Assembly: GCA_041908165.1 (NCBI GenBank)
Contig: JAYRFV010000077.1
Span: forward strand, 1-64,000
DNA: 64,000 bases
Source: JACQZU01 sp041908165
GTDB lineage: Bacteria; Acidobacteriota; Holophagae; Holophagales; Holophagaceae
Reading direction: 5' to 3'
Both the position numbers and the translations under genes were made by a program. Shown here in pieces: positions 49,017-57,840 of this stretch (position 1 is its first letter; each line of letters opens with the position of its first letter). The notes beneath the pieces were generated by a model. That model had not been told where the DNA came from. It saw only the letters and a program-made list of their open reading frames with translations, and did no database searches.

Positions 49017-52000
49017 ATGACCCCCGAACTGGAAGACCGGATCCTCACCCTGGCCCTTGCCCGCAGCCTGCTCACCCCAGGCCAGGCCACGGGCACGGGA
49101 CCGGCGGTGGAGGGCAGGTGGGGCCCGAGGCTGGGGCGCCTGCTGGCCGACGGTGTGCTGACCGAGGACCTCATCGAGGCGCTGCTGTGGGAGGCGGAAC
49201 GGACCCCGGCCCCCCTGCCGTCGCACCCCATCGCGCCCGATTCCTGGGTGGTTCCGGCCCCAGGCGACCTGTTCCCCGGTGTTCCGCCGGAGCCCTCGCC
49301 CGAGGCCTGGGGGCGCTACCAGGACCTCCACCTGCTTGCCGCGGGGGGCGCCGGGAAGGTCTACAGCGCGCTGGATCCGCAACTCGGCCGGCGGGTGGCG
49401 CTCAAGCTCCTGAAGACCCAGCTGCCCGGCCATGCGGAGCGGCTCCTGAAGGAGGCCCGTGCGCAGGCGCGGGTCGACCATCCGAATGTCTGCAAGATCT
49501 ACGAGGCGGGGACGGTGGAGGAGCGGCCCTACATCAGCATGCAGCTGGTGGTGGGCCGGACCTTCGCCCAGGCGGCCGAGCGCCTGCCGCTCCAGCAGCG
49601 CCTGGAGGTCCTGCGGGACGTTGCCGAGGCGGTCCACACGGCCCATCGCGCCGGGCTGGTCCACCTGGACCTCAAACCCGGGAACATCCTGCTCGAGATC
49701 CTCGAGAAGGGCCGGCCCCATGCCTTCGTGACCGACTTCGGGCTGGGGCAGGAGGAGGGCCCGCAGGAAGCCGTCGGCCCGGTCGGAACGCCCCCCTTCG
49801 CCAGTCCCGAGCAGCTGGCCGGCAGCCTCCACGGGGTCGACCGGCGCGCCGACATCTACGCGCTGGGCGTGACCCTCTACACGGTCGCCACCGGACGCTT
49901 CCCTTTCGACCATGAGGACCCTGAGGAGCTGGTCCGGGCCACGCTCGAGGAGGCCCCCGTCCCGATGCTCCGGCGGGATCCGGGGCTGCCGCAGGACCTG
50001 GCGTGGATCGTCGAGCGCTGCATGGCACGGGACCGCGAACGCAGGTACGGGTCGGCCCTGGCCCTGGCGGAGGACCTGCAGCGGTTCCTCGACGGCGAAC
50101 CGGTGCAGGCGAGACCGGGCACCCTCGGCTACCGCCTGCGGGCCTGGGGTCGCCGGCACCGCACGGCGGCGGCCGCCGCCACGGTCGCGGTCCTGGCGGT
50201 GGCCTCGGCCTCCGTGTACGCCGTCACGCTGAACCGGAGGGCCGCGGCCCGCACCCGGCTGGCCCAGCACTTCGGCCAGCGGGTGGAGCACCTGCGCGCG
50301 TTGATCCGCTACGCCCACCTGCAGGCGCCCCACGACATCCGCCCGGAGCTGGCGAGGGTGCTGCGGGCCATGGAGGACCTCAGCGCGGACATGGAGCGGG
50401 CGGGGTCCATCGGCCGGGGAGCGGGGCTGCACGCCCTCGGCCGCGGCTACCTGGCCCTGGGAAGGCCCGACGAGGCCCTGGCCCTGCTCCGGGAGGCCCT
50501 CGCGGCGGGGGTGCGCGGCCCGGACCTGCACTCCGACCTCGGACTGGCCCTGGGAATCCTGTATGCCCGCGGATTGAAGGAGGTCCAGGGCCTGCGCCAA
50601 CCGGCCCTGCGCTCGCAGCGGCTGGCCCGGCTCAACCAGGACTGCAAGGGGCCGGCGTTGGAGCACCTGCGGCTTGGTAAGGGGGGTGCGGGTCCGGAAC
50701 ACCTCTATGCCGAGGCCCTGATCGCAGCCTTCGAAGGACGCAACGGGGAGGCGCTGTCCCGCACTTCCGCCGCCCTCGCCGCCGCGCCCTGGTTCTACGA
50801 ATGCCTGCTCCTCGAGGGAAAGCTCGGACTGACCCAGAGCCTTCAGCGCAACCCGCTCGAGGCCGCGGAACAGTCCAGGGATCTGGGCCACCTCGAGGCC
50901 CTCGGAAGGACCACCGACCGTCTGCTCCGGTTGGCGCCCAGCCTTCCCGAAGCCTACTACCTGGAATCCGATCGCTGGTTCGAACGCGGCCGGATCCTGG
51001 AGGCCAGCGACGCCGCAGCCGGCGAGGCTGCCTACCGCACCGGCCTGCAGTGGGCCGACCGCGGGCTGGCCGTGGATTCCGAGGATCCCGACCTGCTCAT
51101 CGCCCGCGCCCGCCACCTGTGGGTGCTGGGCGAACTGGCCCAGCGCAGCGGGAAGGACCCCCGGGAAGCCTTCCAGTCCGCCCGGGCTTCCGCGGACCGC
51201 GCCGCCCGGGTGCAGCCGGACCGGGGGTTCATCTTCCGCAACCGGGCCAACGTGCTGGCCGCGCAGGCTTCCTGGCTGGCCAGCACCGGGCAGGACACCT
51301 CGGAAGCGGTGCAGAACGGTCTCGCCAGCCTCGAGCGGGCCCTGGAACTGGACGGACGGGACCTGCCCGGGCTGCGCACCCTGGCCTGGCTGCAGGGGTT
51401 CCGCGCGGACGCCCTGCGCTCCCGCCGGGAGGATCCCCGTCCGGCGTACCGGGCCGCGGTGGAGGTGTACGAAGAGATCCTCCGGGCAGAGCCCCAGGAT
51501 CCCATGGCGACGGCGAACGGCGGCCTGATGCACGGGCTCCTGTTCGAACTGGACCTGGAGGAGGGTCGGGCCGATCCTGCCCTCCTCGACCGGGGTTTGA
51601 CCCTGCTGGACCAGGGCCTCCAGCGCTCTCCCCGGAACGTCGCCGCCTGGGCGAACCAGACCTTCCTGCTCCGGCTGCGGGCGCGCCACGCCCGGGAGAG
51701 CGGCCTGGATCCTTCGCCCTTCCTCGATCGCGGACGCGCCACGGCCCGCCGGGCCCGGGACCTCGCGACCCCCGATCCGGCGGCCTACTACGAACAGGGC
51801 TTTCTCGAACTCGAGGCGGCGGAGGGCGGCGGAAGCGGGGCCACGGATCGTCTGCGGGCCGCGGAGGACCTGTTCCACGGGGCCGCTCGGAAGAACCCGC
51901 GGGAGTCGGACGCCTGGCGCGGCCTCGCCGAGGCGGCGCTCCTCCGGGCGGACCGCGGCGGCACGGACGCCCCCTCCGGCACCCTGGCCGCCGGAACGGC

Positions 52001-52223
52001 CCACGCCCGCAAGGCGCTGGCCCTGAACCCCGCCAACCACGCCGCCCGCCTGGCCCTGGGCGGGCTGGCCCTGCACCAGGCCCGGGTCCATGCAGGCAAG
52101 GCCGCGCGGGACTGGGCGGGCATCGCGCTGGAGGCGATCTCCAAGGGTCTGGAGGCTGCTCCGGAGTGCGCCCGGCGGTGGCGGTCGCGCCGGGAGGAGG
52201 CCCGCCGGCTCGCAACGGGCTGA
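49017..52223 (+). CDS. Membrane Ser/Thr protein kinase with TPR-like C-terminal region (kinase 2)
   Basis: A 1068-residue paralogue of kinase 1, 58 bases downstream. The N-terminal module reads LEDRILTLALARSLLTPGQ ... LGRLLADGVLTEDLIEALLWE. The kinase domain has AAGGAGKVYSALD, Lys130 in VALKLLK, Asp218 in HLDLKPGN and Asp240 in DFGL; Leu replaces the Arg of HRD. A membrane helix at ~382-404 (AAAAATVAVLAVASASVYAV) precedes about 650 residues of Ala/Leu/Arg-rich helical repeats with TPR-like LARGYLALGRPDEALALLREAL units. The two genes look like a tandem duplication that has diverged mostly in the repeat region. Confidence 0.88.
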   Translation: MTPELEDRILTLALARSLLTPGQATGTGPAVEGRWGPRLGRLLADGVLTEDLIEALLWEAERTPAPLPSHPIAPDSWVVPAPGDLFPGVPPEPSPEAWGRYQDLHLLAAGGAGKVYSALDPQLGRRVALKLLKTQLPGHAERLLKEARAQARVDHPNVCKIYEAGTVEERPYISMQLVVGRTFAQAAERLPLQQRLEVLRDVAEAVHTAHRAGLVHLDLKPGNILLEILEKGRPHAFVTDFGLGQEEGPQEAVGPVGTPPFASPEQLAGSLHGVDRRADIYALGVTLYTVATGRFPFDHEDPEELVRATLEEAPVPMLRRDPGLPQDLAWIVERCMARDRERRYGSALALAEDLQRFLDGEPVQARPGTLGYRLRAWGRRHRTAAAAATVAVLAVASASVYAVTLNRRAAARTRLAQHFGQRVEHLRALIRYAHLQAPHDIRPELARVLRAMEDLSADMERAGSIGRGAGLHALGRGYLALGRPDEALALLREALAAGVRGPDLHSDLGLALGILYARGLKEVQGLRQPALRSQRLARLNQDCKGPALEHLRLGKGGAGPEHLYAEALIAAFEGRNGEALSRTSAALAAAPWFYECLLLEGKLGLTQSLQRNPLEAAEQSRDLGHLEALGRTTDRLLRLAPSLPEAYYLESDRWFERGRILEASDAAAGEAAYRTGLQWADRGLAVDSEDPDLLIARARHLWVLGELAQRSGKDPREAFQSARASADRAARVQPDRGFIFRNRANVLAAQASWLASTGQDTSEAVQNGLASLERALELDGRDLPGLRTLAWLQGFRADALRSRREDPRPAYRAAVEVYEEILRAEPQDPMATANGGLMHGLLFELDLEEGRADPALLDRGLTLLDQGLQRSPRNVAAWANQTFLLRLRARHARESGLDPSPFLDRGRATARRARDLATPDPAAYYEQGFLELEAAEGGGSGATDRLRAAEDLFHGAARKNPRESDAWRGLAEAALLRADRGGTDAPSGTLAAGTAHARKALALNPANHAARLALGGLALHQARVHAGKAARDWAGIALEAISKGLEAAPECARRWRSRREEARRLATG

Positions 52224-52229
52224 ACGGAT

Positions 52230-53690
52230 TCAGACCGCGCTGCGCATGCGGTGCAGGGCGTCCTTCAACTCGGCCGGTTCGAAGGCGGCGAACCCCAGGC
52301 GGGTGGCGTTGAGTTCCCTGCCGGCATGGCTGAAATGCCGCCCAGGATGCAGCAGCACGCCGCGCGTCCTGCAGCGCTCGAGCCACTGCTGGAAGGGGAA
52401 CCCCTGCCGCCCTCGGATCCACAGGGCCAGACCTCCGTCGGGCACCTGGAAGTCGAGGCAGCTGCCGAGGTCCCGGGCCAGTCCCTCGGCCAGGAGGTCC
52501 CGCCGCTCCTGGTAGAGGCGGCGCACCTTGCGAAGGTGGCGGGCCAGGTCGCCGTCCCGGATGAGGTCCCCCATGGACCACTCCAGCACCCGGTCCCCCT
52601 GCCAGTCCATCCGCACCCGCACCCGCGCAAGCCGGTCCACCAGGGCCTGGGGGGCGGCGAGGAACCCCAGCCGGATGCCCGGGGCCAGCAGCCGGGACAG
52701 GCTGCTCATGTAGATCACCTGACCGGTCGGATCGCCGCAGGCCAGCGGCAGGAGGGGCTTGCCGTCGTAGGTGAACTCGCCCTCGGAATCGTCCTCGAGG
52801 ATCGCCATGCGGTGCTTCTGCGCCAGTTCCAGGAGCTTCATGCGCCGCGCGGGGGACAGGGGCACGGTGGTCGGGATCTGCCGGTGGGGCGTCAGGTAGA
52901 GCAGCCCGACCTTCTCGGTCCGGAGGGCCTCCTCGAGGAGGTCGACGCGAAGCCCCTCGCCGTCCACGGGCACGGCCAGGATCTTGACGGCGGCGGACTG
53001 CTGGACGGTCTCCCACACCGATCGCTGACCGGGGTCCTCCACCGCCACCACCCCGCCGTCGCGGAACAGCGCCAGGCAGACCAGGTCGAGGGCCATCCGG
53101 CTGCCCCGGGTGACCAGGATCTGGTCGGCATCGAGGGAGAGCCCCCGGCGCTCCCGGAGCATCTCGACCAGCAGCTTGCGGAAGGACAGGTTGCCGCGAG
53201 GTTCGCCGTATTTGAGGAGTTCCTCGCCGTGCAGGCGGATGGCCCGCTGGTAGCCGCGGGCCAGGGCATCGCTCGGCACCTGGCGGACGTCGGGCAGGCC
53301 CTCCGCCAGGTTCAGTTCCGTCACCAGGGGGGCGGTGATCGGATTGAGGCCCTGGGGCAGGTCGAATCCCGGTTCAGCTGGACGCGGGGAGCCTTCGTCC
53401 ACCGGTCCCCACTTCTGCGGGGCGAGGTCCGGCAGCCGGGAGCTGACATAGGTCCCGCTGCCCTGCCGCGTCTCGATCCATCCCTCCGCCTCCAGTTCCC
53501 GCAGGGCGGCCAGCACGGTGTTGCGGTGCACCTCGAGGTGCTCGGCCAGCACCCGCGACCCCGGCAGGGGCTGGCCCGGCTTCAGCACGCCGTTGCGGAT
53601 GGCGGTCGCCAGGCCCCGCACGATCTGCAGGGTCAAGGGCTCCTTCGAATGGAGGTCCAGGGGGATGCGGATCCCCGAGCGTTGGCGCAT
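52230..53690 (-). CDS. MocR-family (GntR-HTH plus aminotransferase-like) regulator lacking the PLP lysine
   Basis: A 486-residue MocR/GabR-type regulator. The GntR-type winged helix (residues ~10-80) has LQIVRGLATAIRNGVLKPGQPLPGSRVLAEHLEVHRNTV and GSGTYV. The rest is a fold-type I aminotransferase domain: LVTRGSRMALDLV, VVAVEDPG, ILEDDSEGEF and SSLSRLLAPGIRLGF. The residue that binds PLP in family members (SxSK) is Arg333, and the EDDYDSEF and TPxHQxPTG motifs are also changed. It is therefore unlikely to form the usual Schiff base. It is divergent from a small exported protein, with tandem operator-like repeats between them. Confidence 0.9.
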   Translation of the reverse strand: MRQRSGIRIPLDLHSKEPLTLQIVRGLATAIRNGVLKPGQPLPGSRVLAEHLEVHRNTVLAALRELEAEGWIETRQGSGTYVSSRLPDLAPQKWGPVDEGSPRPAEPGFDLPQGLNPITAPLVTELNLAEGLPDVRQVPSDALARGYQRAIRLHGEELLKYGEPRGNLSFRKLLVEMLRERRGLSLDADQILVTRGSRMALDLVCLALFRDGGVVAVEDPGQRSVWETVQQSAAVKILAVPVDGEGLRVDLLEEALRTEKVGLLYLTPHRQIPTTVPLSPARRMKLLELAQKHRMAILEDDSEGEFTYDGKPLLPLACGDPTGQVIYMSSLSRLLAPGIRLGFLAAPQALVDRLARVRVRMDWQGDRVLEWSMGDLIRDGDLARHLRKVRRLYQERRDLLAEGLARDLGSCLDFQVPDGGLALWIRGRQGFPFQQWLERCRTRGVLLHPGRHFSHAGRELNATRLGFAAFEPAELKDALHRMRSAV

Positions 53691-53705
53691 CCCACCACTT
53701 TCCGG

Positions 53706-53740
53706 CGAACTGGTCCAACGGGCAAGCCGCGAACTGGTCC
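53706..53740. promoter_or_regulatory. Tandem CGAACTGGTCC repeats, candidate MocR operator
   Basis: CGAACTGGTCC occurs at 53706-53716 and again, identical, at 53730-53740, starting 24 bases apart in the same orientation, 16 bases before the MocR start codon. MocR regulators commonly bind direct repeats, some with a CTGGxC core. Binding here is inferred. Confidence 0.6.
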
Positions 53741-53788
53741 TGTCCGGAAGGCCCGAAGCCCCCTAGGCTGGTCCCGCCAGGAGGCCCC

Positions 53789-54097
53789 ATGAACCGCGCC
53801 CCGCTCGCCGCCCTCGGTGCCGCAGCCCTGCTGCTGTCCTCGAGCCCAGTCCTCAGGTCCCAGGCCGCTTCCGGTGGCCCCAGCGCTCCCCGAAGGAGTT
53901 CCGCCGTGCACGAATCCCTGCTTGAAGTCCTTGAACAGAGCCAGAAGTCGGGCAAGGGCGTCCTGGTCTACCTGGGCAGCCACGCCGTGGGCGGGGTCGT
54001 GGTCCGCGTCGGCGAGCAGAGCGTGGAACTGCGCAACCGCGAGTACGGCCGGATCGTGCTTCGCCTGGACCGCATCGACGGAGTGGCGGGGAACTAG
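53789..54097 (+). CDS. Small exported protein with Sm/SH3-like barrel
   Basis: A 102-residue protein. The first ~28 residues are a signal peptide (PLAALGAAALLLSSSPVLRSQA). Residues ~40-102 contain a helix (VHESLLEVLEQSQKSGKG) and five likely strands (VLVYLGSHAVGGVVVRVGEQSVELRNREYGRIVLRLDRIDGVA), a pattern like an Sm or SH3 barrel. I do not recognise a named family. AGGAGG precedes the ATG. It faces the MocR gene across the CGAACTGGTCC repeats and is the obvious candidate target. Confidence 0.78.
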   Translation: MNRAPLAALGAAALLLSSSPVLRSQAASGGPSAPRRSSAVHESLLEVLEQSQKSGKGVLVYLGSHAVGGVVVRVGEQSVELRNREYGRIVLRLDRIDGVAGN

Positions 54098-54101
54098 GCG
54101 C

Positions 54102-54782
54102 TCAGCGGCCTTCGCGCATCGCGCGCTGGAGGCCCTGGACGGCCGCCACCGGGTCCTCCGCCTTGAAGACGGCATTGCCGGCGACCAGGCAGTCGGCGCC
54201 GTCGGCCACCAGTTCGCCGGCGTTGCCTGGGCCGATGCCGCCATCGACCTGGATGAGGAAGGGCGTCCCCCGCTCCCGGCGCAGGGCATCCAGCCTGCGG
54301 ACCTTGTCCCGGGCACCGGGGATGAACCGCTGGCCGCCGAAGCCCGGATTCACGCTCATCACGAGCACGAAGTCGAACTCCCCCACCAGGTCCACCAGGG
54401 TCTCGCAGGGGGTCGAGGGATTGAGCACCACCCCGGCCTTGGCGCCGGCTTCGCGGATCGCGTTGAGGGTCCGGTGCAGGTGCGGATCGGCCTCCTGGTG
54501 GACGCTCACCCAGCTGGCGCCAGCCCTCGCGAAGGCCACGGCGTAGCGGCTCGGCTCGATGATCATCAGGTGGCAGTCGATGGGCAGCCGGGTGCATCCG
54601 CGCAGGCTCTCGACCACCGGCAGTCCGACGGTGAGGTTGGGAACGAAGCGGCCGTCCATGACGTCCACGTGGATCAGGTCGGCGCCGGCCCGCTCCATGC
54701 AGGCGAGTTCCTCGCCGAGCCGGGCGAAGTCCGCCGAGAGCAGGGACGGAGCCAGGAGGGGCGCGGCGGGGCGGAGTTCCAT
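54102..54782 (-). CDS. rpe: Ribulose-phosphate 3-epimerase
   Basis: A 226-residue TIM-barrel epimerase interconverting ribulose-5-phosphate and xylulose-5-phosphate. APSLLSADFARLGEEL, LIHVDVMDGRFVPNLT, DCHLMIIEP, SVHQEADPHLHRTL, GVVLNPSTP, VLVMSVNPGFGGQRFIP and QVDGGIGPGNAGEL are all diagnostic, with the two catalytic Asp in VDVMDG and VDGGI. It is the last of three co-directed genes (amidohydrolase, GGDEF, rpe), 30 bases after the GGDEF gene. Confidence 0.96.
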   Translation of the reverse strand: MELRPAAPLLAPSLLSADFARLGEELACMERAGADLIHVDVMDGRFVPNLTVGLPVVESLRGCTRLPIDCHLMIIEPSRYAVAFARAGASWVSVHQEADPHLHRTLNAIREAGAKAGVVLNPSTPCETLVDLVGEFDFVLVMSVNPGFGGQRFIPGARDKVRRLDALRRERGTPFLIQVDGGIGPGNAGELVADGADCLVAGNAVFKAEDPVAAVQGLQRAMREGR

Positions 54783-54812
54783 GGACCCATTGTGGCAGGG
54801 TCCGGGCGGGCC

Positions 54813-56090
54813 CTAGGCAAGCCGGATCAGCTGGTCGCGGAAGGCGGGCTGGAGGTTCTTCTCGATGTGCGCCAGGCCCTCGACGATCCGTTCGGGATCG
54901 GCGGGCCCGGGCAGGATCCCCTGCGCGGCATCCCGGCCCCAGCTCTTGGCGAGGTAGAGGGACGCGTCAGCGATGTGGAAGACCTGCTCCCAGGACAGCG
55001 CCTCGGGCTTCTCCGGCAGGAAGGGGAAGAAGCTGTAGCCGATGGACCCGGTCTTCTGCAGCCGCTCGCCGCTGGGCAGCGTGAAGGCGTGGCCGCGGAT
55101 GGCGGCCTGCAGCCGCTTGGCGAGCCCGTGCGGCGTGCGCCGTTCGGTGTCCAGGGCCACCACCACGAACTCCTCGCCGCCCCAGCGGATCACGAGGTCG
55201 GGCTTGCGGACCACCTCCTTCAGGATCCCGGCGAGCTGGACCAGCACCGCGTCCCCCGCCTGGTGACCGTGGGTGTCGTTGACCGACTTGAAGAAATCCA
55301 GGTCGAGAACGATGATCGCCAGGCTCGGCGGCAGCCGGTCCCCGCCGAACTTCTGCCGGGACTGCCACCCCCGCAGGATGCGCTGCACCTCCTGCTCCAT
55401 GAATTCCGAGAGGTAGCGGCGGTTGCGGAGGCCGGTGAGCCCGTCCTTCAAGGCAAGGTCGGACAGCTTGAGGTGCGCCAGGATGCTCTCCACCAGGCCG
55501 CGGTGGACGCGCAAGGACAGCACCACCAGGGAGAACAGGTAGAACAGGATGAGGCCCAGGAGCAGCGGCCCGGCCTCCGGCATGGGGTACCGGGCGAGCG
55601 CCCAGGCGAAGGCCGCGAGGTTCGGCACCATGTAGAGCAGGTAGGCGGTGATGCTGCCCGCCATGCTGACCATGGCGAACGAGTTGATCCCGGTGTGGCA
55701 GACCGCCAGCAGGCAGACGCGCAGGGGATCCATGTGGGGCAGGGCCACGGCGTTGAGCGCGCCGAAGCAGGCTCCGGCCATGGTGCTCCCGGCCAGGAAG
55801 AGCAGGTGGAGCGCCGAGGGGCCGCGCAGGAACTCCGGGAGGCGGTCCAGCCAGAAGACCACGCCGAGCCGCCCCACGATGTTGAGCAGGAGCAGGCCGA
55901 ACAGCCAGGGGACCCGGGGGTCCTGGGTCGCGCCCTCCCCGAGGACCTGCCAGAGGAGGGGCAGCACCAGGGTCAGCAGGACCAGCGCGCTCCGGCTCCG
56001 CTGGAACAGTTCCCGGACGAGCGCCTCCTGGAGCTCCGGGCGGCGAAGCTCGTCTTCCGCGGCCAGCGGGATGGGGCTCAGGAGGTCCAT
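54813..56090 (-). CDS. Membrane diguanylate cyclase (GGDEF)
   Basis: A 425-residue protein with about six membrane helices in residues ~30-205 and a GGDEF domain at ~225-390. The active site is GGEEF (304-308) and RKPD eight to eleven residues before it is an intact inhibitory I-site for c-di-GMP. DGLTGLRNRRYLSEF, LDLDFFKSVNDTHGHQAGD and GSIGYSFFPF match active cyclases. The membrane part has no named sensor motif I recognise. It is expected to make c-di-GMP in response to an unknown membrane signal. GGAG is weak before the ATG; four bases separate it from the amidohydrolase. Confidence 0.92.
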   Translation of the reverse strand: MDLLSPIPLAAEDELRRPELQEALVRELFQRSRSALVLLTLVLPLLWQVLGEGATQDPRVPWLFGLLLLNIVGRLGVVFWLDRLPEFLRGPSALHLLFLAGSTMAGACFGALNAVALPHMDPLRVCLLAVCHTGINSFAMVSMAGSITAYLLYMVPNLAAFAWALARYPMPEAGPLLLGLILFYLFSLVVLSLRVHRGLVESILAHLKLSDLALKDGLTGLRNRRYLSEFMEQEVQRILRGWQSRQKFGGDRLPPSLAIIVLDLDFFKSVNDTHGHQAGDAVLVQLAGILKEVVRKPDLVIRWGGEEFVVVALDTERRTPHGLAKRLQAAIRGHAFTLPSGERLQKTGSIGYSFFPFLPEKPEALSWEQVFHIADASLYLAKSWGRDAAQGILPGPADPERIVEGLAHIEKNLQPAFRDQLIRLA

Positions 56091-56094
56091 GTCC

Positions 56095-57708
56095 CTACCG
56101 TTTCGGCAGGGGCACCTCACGGCCGTTAATCCAGATCCTCCCCGGCGACAGGGTTCGCAGGTCCGCCGCCGGAACCGTGGCCAGGGGTGCCTGGACCCAG
56201 ACCAGGTCGGCCACGGCCCCGGCCTTGATGACCCCGAGGTCCTTCCTCTGGAGGGCCTGCCCGTTGGCCCAGGTGAACCCGCGGATGGATTCGGCGCGGT
56301 CGAGCCGCTGGGACGGGAGGAACCCTCCCGGAGGCTCCCCTGCGGGATCCTGGCGCGTCTCCGCCGAGGCCATGCCGAAGAACGGGTTGGGATCCTCCAC
56401 GGGCGCATCGCTGCCAAAGGGCAGAAGGGCCCCGGCCTCGAGGAACCGCCGCCAGGGGAAGGCCTCATCCACCCGTTTCGGTCCGAGCCGGGCCGGGGTC
56501 CACGCGTGGTCGGAGGTGCAGTGGACGGGCTGGACCGAGGCGATGATGCCGAGGGGGCCGAACCGCGCGGCATCCTCGGGGGCGACGATCTGGGCGTGCT
56601 CGATCCTCGGGCGGACCGCCTTTCCCGCCTTCCGCGCGGCCCGCTGCAGCAGCTCCAGCGCCATCCGGTTGGCGGCGTCGCCGATGGCGTGGACGGCCGG
56701 CTGGTAGCCCGCCCGGAGGGTGACGGCCGCATCCTGCTCGACCTTGGCCGGTGCCGTCACCCACAGGCCGAGCTGGCCGGGTTCGTCGCTGTAGGCCTCG
56801 AGCAGCCGCGCGCCCCGGCTGCCGAGGGCGCCATCCATGTAGAACTTCACGCCCTGCACCTGGAAGAAGGCGACGGCGGCGGCCCTGCGCCCGCGCAGCT
56901 CCTGCAGCATGAGCCGGCGGTCGTGGTTCAGGTAGGCGAAGACCCGGATGGGCAGCCGCCCTTCCGCGGCGAGCCTGCGGTAGAGGGCCAGGGCCCCGCC
57001 ATCGATGCCCATGTCGGCCACCGCGCTGAATCCGTGCTGGAGGAGGATGTCGAGCCCGGCCAGCAGCCGGCGCTCCCGCTCGGCGGGGGCCGGTTTCGGC
57101 TGGGCCTTCAGCACCAGCTCCTCGGCACGGTCGAGGAGGATCCCGGTGGGGGAGCCGTCGGGTCCGAGCAGGATCTGGCCGCCCTCCGGCGACCTGCTGG
57201 CGCGGTTGACCCCGGCCGCCTTGAGGGCCGCGCCGTTGGCCCAGACCGCATGGCCGTCCACGCGCGACAGCAGCGCCGGGCGGCCGCCCGTGACCGCGTC
57301 CAGGTCGCGGGCGGTGGGGAAGGCCTTCGAGGCCCACCGGTTCTGGTCCCAGCCCCGGCCGAGAATCCAGCCCTCGGGGTGGGCGGCCGCCCAGGAACGG
57401 ACCCGGTCCAGGGCCTCCTCCTTGCTGCGGCAGCCCTCCAGGTCGACCTGCAGGGCCTTGGCCCCGAGCCCCTCGACGTGGGCGTGGCCCTCGATGAACC
57501 CCGGCAGCAGGGTGCCTCCCTTGAGCTCGACGCGGGTGAAGCCGGGAAACCTCGCTTCCAGCGCCGCCGCCTCGCCGACGGCGGCGATCCGTCCCTGGCG
57601 CAGGGCCACCGCCCAGCCGTCCTTGCCTTCCGCGTGCCTGCCGTCGTCGATCCAGACCTGGGCTCCGGACAGGATCAGCGCGGGCGGGGAAGGGGGGGCT
57701 GCGTGCAT
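56095..57708 (-). CDS. YtcJ-like metal-dependent amidohydrolase
   Basis: A 537-residue amidohydrolase of the YtcJ/NfdA group. LKGGTLLPGFIEGHAHVEGLG gives the HxH metal site; GWILGRGWDQNRW, PALLSRVDGHAVWANGAAL, YMDGALGSRGA, HAIGDAANRMALELL, RIEHAQIV and PFGSDAPVEDPNPFFGM are family hallmarks, the last carrying the metal-binding Asp. The substrate cannot be read from sequence. ATG 57708 follows GGAG; a longer start at 57729 has its own GGAGG inside the coding frame and is less likely. It is first in an operon with the GGDEF and rpe genes. Confidence 0.88.
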   Translation of the reverse strand: MHAAPPSPPALILSGAQVWIDDGRHAEGKDGWAVALRQGRIAAVGEAAALEARFPGFTRVELKGGTLLPGFIEGHAHVEGLGAKALQVDLEGCRSKEEALDRVRSWAAAHPEGWILGRGWDQNRWASKAFPTARDLDAVTGGRPALLSRVDGHAVWANGAALKAAGVNRASRSPEGGQILLGPDGSPTGILLDRAEELVLKAQPKPAPAERERRLLAGLDILLQHGFSAVADMGIDGGALALYRRLAAEGRLPIRVFAYLNHDRRLMLQELRGRRAAAVAFFQVQGVKFYMDGALGSRGARLLEAYSDEPGQLGLWVTAPAKVEQDAAVTLRAGYQPAVHAIGDAANRMALELLQRAARKAGKAVRPRIEHAQIVAPEDAARFGPLGIIASVQPVHCTSDHAWTPARLGPKRVDEAFPWRRFLEAGALLPFGSDAPVEDPNPFFGMASAETRQDPAGEPPGGFLPSQRLDRAESIRGFTWANGQALQRKDLGVIKAGAVADLVWVQAPLATVPAADLRTLSPGRIWINGREVPLPKR

Positions 57709-57748
57709 GGGAACTCCGGTTTCCTCCATTCTGGATGCCCCCCGGCGG

Positions 57749-57777
57749 GCCGACAATCGCCGACGGCACCTGTCGGC
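57749..57777. promoter_or_regulatory. GCCGAC repeats and hairpin upstream of methylmalonyl-CoA mutase
   Basis: GCCGAC at 57749-57754 and 57759-57764 is followed by its inverse GTCGGC at 57772-57777, giving a hairpin with a seven-base loop plus a direct repeat. It lies in the 132-base region between divergent genes and could be an operator. The function is unknown. Confidence 0.3.
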
Positions 57778-57840
57778 AACGTGATACATGCAACTTCGCC
57801 GCACTGGTACCTTGGCGGGACCGAGCGGAGGAGGAACGCC

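Noticed and set aside
57709..57840. Cobalamin riboswitch upstream of the B12-dependent mutase
   Set aside because: The 132-base region is too short, is shared with a divergent gene, and lacks the conserved B12-box core.
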